Shown: positions 26,394 to 34,943 of the stretch, in pieces
Layout: every line of letters starts with the position of its first letter
Position numbering within the stretch: the first letter of the stretch is position 1
Assembly (NCBI GenBank): GCA_045430345.1
Contig: JAILXT010000006.1
Coordinates: 62,001-126,000 of the forward strand
Source of the DNA: Agarilytica sp045430345
GTDB taxonomy: Bacteria > Pseudomonadota > Gammaproteobacteria > Pseudomonadales > Cellvibrionaceae
Direction of reading: 5' to 3'
Length of the DNA: 64,000 nt
Made by a program: the position numbers and the translations under genes
The notes under the pieces: model-generated
Databases searched by the model: none
Told to the model about the DNA's origin: nothing
Seen by the model: the letters and a program-made list of their open reading frames with translations, nothing else

Positions 26394-29300
26394 TATTTTT
26401 CTACTCCTGAGTGCAGATCTTGCAAACGACGGACTTCTAACTCTTTACCAAAGCGCAACGCCATACATATGGCATTTCCTGCGGCAAGTGTAGTGGTATA
26501 ACACACATGATTAGCTTCTGCGCTCCGACGAATAGAAGCAGAATCACTGATCGCTTGTTTATCTTCAGTCGTGTTAATCACTAACTGTATTTCTCTATTT
26601 TTAATCATATCAACCGCGTGCGGGCGACCTTCCAGTACTTTATTAACGTTCTGAACGTCGATACCAGCCTCCTTGATCACCTGCGCAGTACCGCGAGTCG
26701 CGACAAGATTAAACCCGAGCTCAGAAAGCTCACGAGCAACGACAACAATGCCATCCTTATCAAAATCGCGCACACTTAAAAATGCCGTGCCGCTCGAAGG
26801 AATACCGGTACCACTACCCGTTTGGGATTTCGCATACGCTTCAGCAAAAGTGCTGCCAACCCCCATCACTTCACCGGTAGATTTCATTTCCGGCCCTAAG
26901 ATTGGATCGACACTCGGAAACTTATTAAACGGAAATACCGCTTCTTTGACGCTGTAATAACTCGGCACAATTTCTTTTGTAAAGCCGATCTCTTCCAATG
27001 TTTTACCTGTTTGGCAAAGCGCCGCAACTTTCGCCAACGAAGTGCCGATACATTTAGACACAAAAGGCACGGTACGTGAGGCACGAGGGTTAACCTCGAT
27101 CACGTATATCTTGCCATCTTGATAAGCCAACTGCGTGTTCATTAAACCAATGACGCCTAGCTCTACCGCCATTTTTCGAACTTGCTCTCGCATCTCATCT
27201 TGAACATCGTCCGGTAATGAATACGGCGGTAACGAACATGCGGAATCACCTGAATGCACACCACATTGCTCAATGTGCTGCATGATGGCGCCGATCACAA
27301 CGTTCTTGCCATCAGATACCGCATCGATGTCAACTTCAATCGCGTTATTCAAAAAGTGGTCCAAGAGCACCGGGGCATCATCCGATGCTTGCACTGCTTC
27401 GCTCATGTATTTGAGTAATTCTTTTTCGCTGTACACGATTTCCATGGCACGGCCACCCAGCACATATGACGGGCGAACAACCAATGGATAACGCACTTCA
27501 GGCGCTACAGCCAAGGCTTCTTGCGTCGATCGACAAATGGCATTGGGTGGTTGCAATAAACCTAAACGCTCAATCATTTGCTGAAAGCGTTCACGGTCTT
27601 CTGCGCGATCAATTGCCTCTGGACTAGTACCAATAATCGGCGCGCCTTCAGCTTCTAATTCTTTGGCGAGTTTCAATGGTGTTTGACCACCGAACTGCAC
27701 GATGACGCCTTTAGGTTTTTCCTTACGTACAATTTCTAGTACGTCTTCTAGCGTCACAGGCTCGAAGTAGAGCCGATCAGAAGTGTCGTAGTCGGTAGAA
27801 ACCGTTTCAGGGTTACAGTTCACCATAATGGTTTCGTAACCATCATCACGCGCAGCCAATGCGGCATGCACACAACAATAATCAAATTCAATCCCTTGGC
27901 CGATACGGTTAGGGCCGCCACCGATCACCATGATTTTGTCTCGACCCGATGGTTCAGATTCACACTCTTCTTCATAGGTGGAATACATGTATGCGGTAGA
28001 CGTCGAGAATTCCGCTGCGCACGTATCAACACGTTTATACACGGGGAACACGCCAAGCTGATGCCGGTGACTGCGTAATGTTTTTTCACTGACACACAAC
28101 AAATCGCTTAATCGTTTATCAGAAAAGCCCTTACGCTTTAGCAAAAACATAATGTCACGATCAATGTCAGATAAAGGCATCGCGCTTAATGCTTTTTCGC
28201 TTTTAATTAGGTCTTCTATCTGGACCAAGAACCACGGATCAATCTTCGATTGCTCGAATACTTCATCAATACTCATTCCTGCGCGGAATGCATCCGCCAC
28301 ATACCAAATACGTTCTGCACCAGGAATTGAGAGGTCTCGCCGAATAAGCCCAAGGGCATCTGAATCGGTAAGGTCTACTTTAGGTTCAAAGCCGGCAGAT
28401 CCAACCTCTAAACCACGTAAAGCTTTTTGTAATGACTCTTGGAAAGTACGTCCGATGGCCATCACTTCGCCCACAGATTTCATCTGCGTGGTTAAGCGCG
28501 CATCTGCATCACCAAACTTTTCAAACGTGAAGCGCGGTACTTTTGTGACAACATAATCAATGGATGGCTCGAACGATGCGGGTGTAGCGCCACCGGTAAT
28601 GTCGTTTTTGAGTTCATCCAAAGTGTAGCCAACGGCAAGTTTGGCGGCGACTTTAGCAATGGGGAAGCCCGTCGCTTTCGAAGCCAACGCTGAAGATCGA
28701 GATACCCGAGGATTCATTTCGATGACAACCAATCGACCATCTTCTGGGTTTACCGCGAATTGCACATTAGACCCACCGGTCTCAACACCGATTTCACGCA
28801 GCACCGCAATGGAGGCGTTGCGCATAATCTGCATTTCTTTATCCGTCAGAGTTTGTGCTGGCGCAACCGTAATCGAGTCGCCGGTATGAACACCCATTGG
28901 ATCGAAGTTTTCGATCGAACAAATAATAATGCAGTTGTCGTTTTTATCACGCACAACTTCCATTTCATATTCTTTCCAGCCCAATAAGGACTCATCGATC
29001 AATAGCTCGTTTGTTGGGGAAAGGTCTAAGCCACGCAAACAAATTTCTTCGAACTCATCCCAGTTATAGGCGATACCACCACCGGAGCCACCCATCGTAA
29101 ATGAGGGGCGAATAATCACAGGGAAACCAAATTTCTTCGGTACTTCCATCGCATCCACTAGCGTGTGGACAATTTCCGCGCGCGCGCACTCCAAGCCGAT
29201 TTTTTTCATCGCCTTGTCGAACAGGTTACGATCTTCCGCTTTGTGAATCGCCTCTTGGTTTGCGCCGATCAATTCAACCTTATGCTTTTCCAAAACACCA

Positions 29301-29614
29301 TTGGCGTGGAGCTCAAGCGCACAGTTCAATGCCGTTTGCCCGCCCATCGTCGGCAAAATCGCATCCGGCTTTTCTTTTTCAATGATTTTTTCAACCGTTT
29401 CCCACGTGATCGGTTCGATATACGTCGCATCCGCCATCGCAGGGTCGGTCATGATCGTCGCGGGATTGGAATTCACCAAAATCACGCGGTAGCCTTCTTC
29501 TCGCAAGGCTTTACAGGCTTGAGCACCTGAATAATCAAATTCACACGCTTGGCCGATGACAATCGGGCCCGCGCCAATAATTAATATGCTTTCAATGTCG
29601 CTACGCTTTGGCAT
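26393..29614 (-). CDS. carB: Carbamoyl phosphate synthase large subunit
   Basis: Makes carbamoyl phosphate for arginine and pyrimidine synthesis together with CarA. 1073 residues, same as E. coli (1073). Two homologous ATP-grasp halves (IGAGPIVIGQACEFDYSG at the N-terminus and IGGGPNRIGQGIEFDYCC near 560), with ATP-grasp motifs in each, then a C-terminal MGS-like allosteric domain (about 940-1073) that binds UMP and ornithine. No damage seen. Confidence 0.98.
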   Translation of the reverse strand: MPKRSDIESILIIGAGPIVIGQACEFDYSGAQACKALREEGYRVILVNSNPATIMTDPAMADATYIEPITWETVEKIIEKEKPDAILPTMGGQTALNCALELHANGVLEKHKVELIGANQEAIHKAEDRNLFDKAMKKIGLECARAEIVHTLVDAMEVPKKFGFPVIIRPSFTMGGSGGGIAYNWDEFEEICLRGLDLSPTNELLIDESLLGWKEYEMEVVRDKNDNCIIICSIENFDPMGVHTGDSITVAPAQTLTDKEMQIMRNASIAVLREIGVETGGSNVQFAVNPEDGRLVVIEMNPRVSRSSALASKATGFPIAKVAAKLAVGYTLDELKNDITGGATPASFEPSIDYVVTKVPRFTFEKFGDADARLTTQMKSVGEVMAIGRTFQESLQKALRGLEVGSAGFEPKVDLTDSDALGLIRRDLSIPGAERIWYVADAFRAGMSIDEVFEQSKIDPWFLVQIEDLIKSEKALSAMPLSDIDRDIMFLLKRKGFSDKRLSDLLCVSEKTLRSHRHQLGVFPVYKRVDTCAAEFSTSTAYMYSTYEEECESEPSGRDKIMVIGGGPNRIGQGIEFDYCCVHAALAARDDGYETIMVNCNPETVSTDYDTSDRLYFEPVTLEDVLEIVRKEKPKGVIVQFGGQTPLKLAKELEAEGAPIIGTSPEAIDRAEDRERFQQMIERLGLLQPPNAICRSTQEALAVAPEVRYPLVVRPSYVLGGRAMEIVYSEKELLKYMSEAVQASDDAPVLLDHFLNNAIEVDIDAVSDGKNVVIGAIMQHIEQCGVHSGDSACSLPPYSLPDDVQDEMREQVRKMAVELGVIGLMNTQLAYQDGKIYVIEVNPRASRTVPFVSKCIGTSLAKVAALCQTGKTLEEIGFTKEIVPSYYSVKEAVFPFNKFPSVDPILGPEMKSTGEVMGVGSTFAEAYAKSQTGSGTGIPSSGTAFLSVRDFDKDGIVVVARELSELGFNLVATRGTAQVIKEAGIDVQNVNKVLEGRPHAVDMIKNREIQLVINTTEDKQAISDSASIRRSAEANHVCYTTTLAAGNAICMALRFGKELEVRRLQDLHSGVEK

Positions 29615-29656
29615 GGCTTATCTGGTCGCTCTCTCTATAAATCGCAAATTCGGGGA

Positions 29657-30838
29657 TTAACGGCGTTGATTCATCAATTCAACAAAATGGTCGAATAATT
29701 CAGCGGCATCATGGGGGCCTGGGCTTGCTTCAGGGTGCCCCTGAAAACTAAACGCTGGCTTATCGGTTCTATGGATACCTTGTAAGGAAGCATCAAATAA
29801 TGATGTATGCGTTACTTCTATGGTATCGGGCAATGAGTCAGCATCTACGGCGAAGCCATGATTCTGACTGGTGATCATGACCTGGCCAGATTTTTTATCT
29901 TGCACGGGGTGGTTGGCGCCATGGTGGCCAAACTTCATTTTCATGGTTTTAGCACCACTCGCCAAGGCCAACAGCTGGTGCCCCAAACAAATACCAAATA
30001 CCGGGATGTCTGTTTTGAGGATTTCTTGAATCGCGCTAATCGCGTAGGTACAAGGCTCTGGATCACCTGGACCGTTGGAAAGGAACACGCCGTCGGGATT
30101 CATTGCCAACACATCTGAAGCCGGCGTCTCTGCGGGCACAACCGTGAGATCGCACCCACGATCAACCAGCATACGTAGAATATTGCGCTTAGCGCCAAAA
30201 TCGTATGCAACAACCTTAAATGTTTTGCCTTCTGGCAACGCAGAAAAGCCTTTGCCTAAAGCCCACGATCCGTCCTGCCATGCATATGAGTCTTTGGTGG
30301 TCACAACTTTTGCGAGATCCATGCCCTGTAAACCTGAAAAGTCTTTTGCTAACGCCAAGGCTTTATCTTCATCGATATCACCGACCATAATACAGCCGTC
30401 TTGGGCACCTTTATCACGAAGAATTCGCGTTAAACGTCGCGTATCGATACCCGCAATGCCTACAATGTTTTTCGCTTGAAGGTATTCATCTAAAGAGGAT
30501 TCCTTGCGGAAGTTGCTCGCAAGCGCAGGTAAATCTCGAATCACTAGGCCCGCAGCCCATGCGTTTTCACACTCTTCGTCTTCTGCGTTAGTGCCCGTGT
30601 TACCAATATGAGGGTATGTCAGTGTCACGATCTGTTTGGCATAGGAAGGGTCAGTCAGGATCTCTTGATACCCCGACATAGCGGTATTAAACACCACCTC
30701 CCCAACGGAAACGCCATCAGCACCAATGGCTTGACCACGAAAAACACTGCCATCTCTCAACACCAATACGGCAGGACGTCGGTTATGTAAACCTGGAAAC
30801 TCAGGTTTTGCTTGTTCGGATGCTTGCGCTTGCGACAA
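29657..30838 (-). CDS. carA: Carbamoyl phosphate synthase small (glutaminase) subunit
   Basis: Provides ammonia from glutamine to CarB. 393 residues. The class I glutamine amidotransferase domain has the catalytic Cys in FGICLGHQLLALA (about residue 284) and the His/Glu in QGHPEASPGPHD. The start is a TTG at 30838, with AGGAG 7 bases upstream; there is no nearby ATG. A structured leader with a terminator lies upstream. Confidence 0.97.
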   Translation of the reverse strand: MSQAQASEQAKPEFPGLHNRRPAVLVLRDGSVFRGQAIGADGVSVGEVVFNTAMSGYQEILTDPSYAKQIVTLTYPHIGNTGTNAEDEECENAWAAGLVIRDLPALASNFRKESSLDEYLQAKNIVGIAGIDTRRLTRILRDKGAQDGCIMVGDIDEDKALALAKDFSGLQGMDLAKVVTTKDSYAWQDGSWALGKGFSALPEGKTFKVVAYDFGAKRNILRMLVDRGCDLTVVPAETPASDVLAMNPDGVFLSNGPGDPEPCTYAISAIQEILKTDIPVFGICLGHQLLALASGAKTMKMKFGHHGANHPVQDKKSGQVMITSQNHGFAVDADSLPDTIEVTHTSLFDASLQGIHRTDKPAFSFQGHPEASPGPHDAAELFDHFVELMNQRR

Positions 30839-30879
30839 GTGATTGCTCCTCTATACCTTCAAATAACGATCAAATAGCA

Positions 30880-31062
30880 CGCCGAAACGAGTGTTCACAG
30901 TCCATTTCGGCGCCTTACATATAGTCCCTAGTCCCGCATAGATTCCTGTTTTGTGCCGCAAGCAGGCCGCACGAATGAGCCGTGTATCTACACGGTGATT
31001 CGAGATCATCAAAAAAATCGAATGGCTGCCTGCAAAAAAGCGAGATGACTTCACCTCGCTTT
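30880..31062 (-). promoter_or_regulatory. Structured carA leader with intrinsic terminator
   Basis: Reading toward carA: an intrinsic terminator, stem AAAGCGAG/CTCGCTTT (31037-31044 with 31055-31062) followed by six T; a second hairpin CCGTGT/ACACGG (30981-30996); a third, CGCCGAAA/TTTCGGCG (about 30880-30914), about 40 bases before the start. The neighbouring gene upstream is on the opposite strand, so only the carA transcript can use this terminator. That makes it a candidate attenuator. Confidence 0.5.
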
Positions 31063-31400
31063 AGGAATTCAGATACCAGAAAAATATAGTTTAGCTGACC
31101 AGATATGGCCGGCCTGACTTGAGGGCGAATTCTACGTTAATCGAGGGGCCAATGTCCACGAGAAAGCACCGCTCACGCCACATTTATGAGCACCCACGTC
31201 AGGCAAACACCAAAGGCATTGAGCCGCCACCCAGCGATACAGGGCTTTGAGAGACCACCCTAGCGACTCCACAGCCATAAAAGTTATCGCAAAGTGAAGG
31301 AATCCCTATGTGACACACTAGTTAGTTCTGAGCGCCAGACAAGATGTATACTCAAGGTAAGTGGTTTGATCTTCCCTAAGAATAAGAATGAGAACATACA
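31063..31400. promoter_or_regulatory. Divergent promoter region between carA and the receiver-TM gene
   Basis: About 340 bases shared by carA (minus) and the gene at 31401 (plus). No ORF is supported. Promoters for both should lie here; a GAGA-type weak ribosome site precedes the ATG at 31401. Confidence 0.4.
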
Positions 31401-32789
31401 ATGACGATCACACGCGCCCTTATTGTCGATGACTCCAGGACCGCCCAGCACAGACTCAAGCGCCTGCTTAATCACTATAAGCTAGAGGTCGATACCGCCA
31501 CTTCGGCTGAAGAGGCCCTTGGTTATCTCAGCTATAAAATCCCGTCTGTGATATTCATGGACCACCATATGGAGGGCATGGATGGTTTTGAAGCGCTCAA
31601 GATCATTAAAGCCAACCCCTCTACCGCCACAATCCCCGTCATCATGTATACATCCAAAGGCGATAGCGATGATGTATATGCCGGGCAAGCGCACGCCCTA
31701 GGCGCACTAGACACGCTTTCAAAGAACGTCATGAAACCGGCCCGCGTGGAAGAAGTCCTCGCAAAGCTCAACATCATGCCAGGACAAGAGATCCAACAAC
31801 CCAAGGCGAGCATCCCCTCGATAGATACTTCAGCATCTCAGAGCAGCGGTATACACGAAGCCTTAGCCCAAGCAGACGGAGAATCTGGCAAAAGCACAGG
31901 GGAATTTAAAGCGCAGATCGCGAGACTCTTTGAGCTGCATATCGCCGACGTTCGTACACAGATTTCAGAAAACACGAAATTTATCGTACGTCGGCTCGCC
32001 ACAGAGATCCGAAATAATCCCAAAAAAGAACCTGCGGAAGCAGAAGCGCCAGCACTAGAACCTGAAGAAACAGATACACACTCAGAACACTCGGGAAATA
32101 GCCGCATATCAAACACCCTCATTGTGCTCATTCTCGCAGGCTTACTCGTTATATCCTTCCAAGTATTTTTTGCCCGACAGCACGCCTCCGAACTGGATGA
32201 CAAATTTAATCAGCTCTCCGCCCTAAACCAGCAAAGCAACATGCTGCTGGACGACATTGTCATCAATTCAAAAGCCGCTGAAGCCGCACTCTACAAGATG
32301 GATAACCGAAAATTACTCAACACGATTTCTTGGGCGATGAGTATCGATATGCACTTTAAATACGGAGACGAGCCCCTTAGCGAAAAGCAAATCGTCAACC
32401 TGCAAAACCTCGTGTTCAAGTTAGCTGACGCGAAATTTAAAGGATTTATCGAGCTAAATATTCAGCTAGGGAATTTTTGCTTAATACAAATCGAGGGTGG
32501 CGAATGGGTCCCTGCACCGAAAGATACCCCCATAGACAAATGCACCTTTTTACAAAACCAAAAACTGGATTTGTCTGCAGAGAATTACGCAAGCGTCGCC
32601 TATCTCCAGTTCGAACAAAGTGCTGCCCCGGTAATTAACGGCGATATTGAATTTTTGATAAACCTAAGCGCTTTTGAAGATTCGCTTTACGCTTATCCAG
32701 ATATACGGCCAACACTGACCGCAGGGGAATGGAATGCTGTTGCAGAACAGAACCAACAAGTGACGCTGTTAATGGACCCGTCGGATTAA
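31401..32789 (+). CDS. Receiver-domain protein with a membrane span and extracytoplasmic tail
   Basis: 462 residues with a rare layout. N-terminal CheY-like receiver (residues 1-125: acidic pair in ALIVDDSRTAQ, phosphoacceptor Asp in VIFMDHHMEGMDGF, Thr in VIMYTSKG, Lys in LSKNVMKP). An acidic, proline-rich linker (about 130-230) follows, then one predicted membrane span (TLIVLILAGLLVISFQVFFA, about 237-256), a coiled-coil-like stretch and about 190 residues of unrecognised domain predicted outside the membrane. No HTH or enzymatic output is seen. Divergent from carA and convergent with dapB. Confidence 0.85.
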   Translation: MTITRALIVDDSRTAQHRLKRLLNHYKLEVDTATSAEEALGYLSYKIPSVIFMDHHMEGMDGFEALKIIKANPSTATIPVIMYTSKGDSDDVYAGQAHALGALDTLSKNVMKPARVEEVLAKLNIMPGQEIQQPKASIPSIDTSASQSSGIHEALAQADGESGKSTGEFKAQIARLFELHIADVRTQISENTKFIVRRLATEIRNNPKKEPAEAEAPALEPEETDTHSEHSGNSRISNTLIVLILAGLLVISFQVFFARQHASELDDKFNQLSALNQQSNMLLDDIVINSKAAEAALYKMDNRKLLNTISWAMSIDMHFKYGDEPLSEKQIVNLQNLVFKLADAKFKGFIELNIQLGNFCLIQIEGGEWVPAPKDTPIDKCTFLQNQKLDLSAENYASVAYLQFEQSAAPVINGDIEFLINLSAFEDSLYAYPDIRPTLTAGEWNAVAEQNQQVTLLMDPSD

Positions 32790-32840
32790 GCTACAACCCG
32801 AAAAGATTCATTAGTCGTAAAATTACCGATCAAAAATTAA

Positions 32841-33650
32841 TTACGAATTAAAGCCCAACACATCACGCATGTCGTAAAGCCCAGCTGGTTGCTCCGCTAA
32901 CCACCCAGCAGCTCTTACCGCACCACGAGAGAATGCCGTTCGGCTAGATGCTTTATGGGTGATCTCCACACGCTCGCCATCAGCGAAAAATGACACCGTG
33001 TGCTCGCCCACAACATCGCCACCACGCACCGTGGCAAAACCAATCGTATCGGACTTTCTCGGGCCTTCTTGGCCTTCACGGCCATATACAGCCACTTGCT
33101 TTAAATCTCGGTCGAGCGCATCAGCAACGACTTCCCCCATACTCAAGGCGGTGCCAGACGGCGCATCCACCTTGTGACGATGATGCGCTTCCACAATCTC
33201 GATATCAGAATAATCACCTACAACCTTAGCGGCCATTTCCAGAAGCTGGAAACAAAGATTCACTCCAGTACTGTAGTTAGAAGCAAAACAGACCGAGATA
33301 TTTTGAATACCTTGATCAAATTCAACCTTTTGCTGCTCGTCAAAACCGGTAGTCCCAATGACCATCGCCTTATTCGCTTCAGAACAAACACTGATATTCG
33401 CAAGCGTTGCCGCGGGCACAGTAAAGTCAATTAACACATCAAAATCAGCGATCACGGACTTCAATTCACTTACTAGGGTCACACCATTCTTGCCTATACC
33501 GGCGACTTCGCCCGCATCGGCACCAATCAACGAGCTATCTGGGCGCTCGATCGCAGCCCCAAGCTTAACCCCATCCGCCGCTTGAATTGATTCAATAAGG
33601 GCTTTCCCCATACGGCCAGCGGCCCCAGTTACTGCAATCCTAATTGTCAT
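32841..33650 (-). CDS. dapB: 4-hydroxy-tetrahydrodipicolinate reductase
   Basis: NAD(P)H-dependent step of lysine/diaminopimelate synthesis. 269 residues. N-terminal Rossmann motif VTGAAGRMGKALI, VLIDFTVPAATL, catalytic region EIVEAHHRHKVDAPSGTAL with the active-site His and Lys, and C-terminal GLYDMRDVLGF. In its conserved place next to dnaJ, between carA and dnaJ. Confidence 0.98.
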   Translation of the reverse strand: MTIRIAVTGAAGRMGKALIESIQAADGVKLGAAIERPDSSLIGADAGEVAGIGKNGVTLVSELKSVIADFDVLIDFTVPAATLANISVCSEANKAMVIGTTGFDEQQKVEFDQGIQNISVCFASNYSTGVNLCFQLLEMAAKVVGDYSDIEIVEAHHRHKVDAPSGTALSMGEVVADALDRDLKQVAVYGREGQEGPRKSDTIGFATVRGGDVVGEHTVSFFADGERVEITHKASSRTAFSRGAVRAAGWLAEQPAGLYDMRDVLGFNS

Positions 33651-33695
33651 AATGTGTATCGACCTAACGTTTTAACAGGTGGGAGATCAAAATAA

Positions 33696-34820
33696 TTAGA
33701 TTTTCATATCGCCAAAAAAGTTTTTCATGCCTTCAAACCAGCTTTCTTGCTTTGGCGAATTCTTTTGGCCTTTCATACCGTCTTTAAGTTCTTTCAACAC
33801 CTCTTTCTGCTTTTTAGACAGGTTTACCGGTGTTTCAATCACAACACGACACATAAGATCGCCAGCACTTCCGCCTCGTACAGGTACAACGCCTTTACCG
33901 CGCATGCGGAATAATTTTCCGGTTTGCGTTTCTGCAGGGACTTTTAATTTTACGCGTCCATCAAGGGTAGGGACTTCCAGCTCTCCGCCCAAACACGCAT
34001 CAAAAATACTAATAGGCACTTCGCAATATAAATTCTTGCCGTCACGCTGAAAGAACTCATGATCTTTCACGCTCACTTGCACATACAGATCACCAGAAGG
34101 GCCACCATCTGCGCCAGCTTCACCTTCGCCAGCCAAACGAATACGATCACCCGTATCCACACCTGGCGGCACTTTTACAGATAATGTTTTTGTTTCTTCA
34201 ACACGGCCATGACCATGACAGTCTCGGCATGGGTCACTAATAATCGTACCTTTACCCCGACAACTTGGGCAGGTTTGCTGAACAGAGAAAAAGCCTTGCT
34301 GCATTCTCACCTGACCAACGCCACCACAGGTCGAGCAGGATTTTGGGCTTGTGCCAGACTTAGCGCCAGAACCTTTACACGGCTTACAATTCACCAAGGT
34401 CGGCACTTTAATTTTTACCGTTGTGCCCTTAACAGCATCTTCCAAACTTAAATCTAAGGTATAACGAAGATCCGAACCGCGCGCTGGACCGCCACGTCGA
34501 CCGCCGCCTCCGCCACTGAATATATCGCCAAACACATCGCCAAAAATATCCGAGAAGTTACCAAAGCCTTCGCCGCCGCCCATACCGGCTTGGCCGTCAA
34601 CGCCCGCATGACCGTATTGATCATAGGCCGCCTTCTTCTGAGAATCAGACAGAATTTCATAGGCCTCACTGGCTTCTTTAAACAGCTCTTCTGACTCAGG
34701 GTTGTCCGGGTTACGATCCGGGTGATGCTTCATCGCGACACGGCGGTAAGCTTTTTTTAATTCTTGGCTAGAGGCGTCTTTCGACACACCAAGGACTTCA
34801 TAGTAATCGCGTTTTGACAT
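33696..34820 (-). CDS. dnaJ: Chaperone protein DnaJ
   Basis: Hsp40 partner of DnaK. 374 residues. J domain with HPD (KHHPDRNP, about residue 33), a Gly/Phe region, four zinc-finger repeats (CKPCKGSG, CSTCGGVG, CPSCRGKG, CRDCHGHG), then the substrate-binding C-terminal domain. It follows dnaK by about 120 bases with an intervening hairpin. Confidence 0.98.
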   Translation of the reverse strand: MSKRDYYEVLGVSKDASSQELKKAYRRVAMKHHPDRNPDNPESEELFKEASEAYEILSDSQKKAAYDQYGHAGVDGQAGMGGGEGFGNFSDIFGDVFGDIFSGGGGGRRGGPARGSDLRYTLDLSLEDAVKGTTVKIKVPTLVNCKPCKGSGAKSGTSPKSCSTCGGVGQVRMQQGFFSVQQTCPSCRGKGTIISDPCRDCHGHGRVEETKTLSVKVPPGVDTGDRIRLAGEGEAGADGGPSGDLYVQVSVKDHEFFQRDGKNLYCEVPISIFDACLGGELEVPTLDGRVKLKVPAETQTGKLFRMRGKGVVPVRGGSAGDLMCRVVIETPVNLSKKQKEVLKELKDGMKGQKNSPKQESWFEGMKNFFGDMKI

Positions 34821-34895
34821 GGGTGAATACTTCTTAAAATACGTGGTTTAACGGTGGCCTAACTAAAGGCAATAAACATAAAGCTTCAGATACAA

Positions 34896-34917
34896 CAAAC
34901 GCGGGCATTGCCCGCGT
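34896..34917 (-). terminator. Hairpin between dnaK and dnaJ
   Basis: ACGCGGGC/GCCCGCGT (8 bp, 3-base loop) followed on the minus strand by a modest T-rich stretch (TTGTTGT). A weak terminator that would lower dnaJ relative to dnaK, or a processing/stability hairpin. Confidence 0.6.
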
Positions 34918-34943
34918 CGTCGAAAAGAGACTTGTAGCTTAAA

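Noticed and set aside
28152..28556. Open frames opposite carB
   Set aside because: Several frames of this kind oppose carB; all lack domains and ribosome sites, and carB is intact.
30851..31054. 67-codon frame in the carA leader as a possible leader peptide
   Set aside because: Starts at GTG inside the terminator stem, lacks a ribosome site and has no run of Arg codons as an attenuation peptide would.
32790..32840. Terminator between the receiver-TM gene and dapB
   Set aside because: Only an imperfect TCGTAA...TTACGA pairing without a clear T run; too weak to call.
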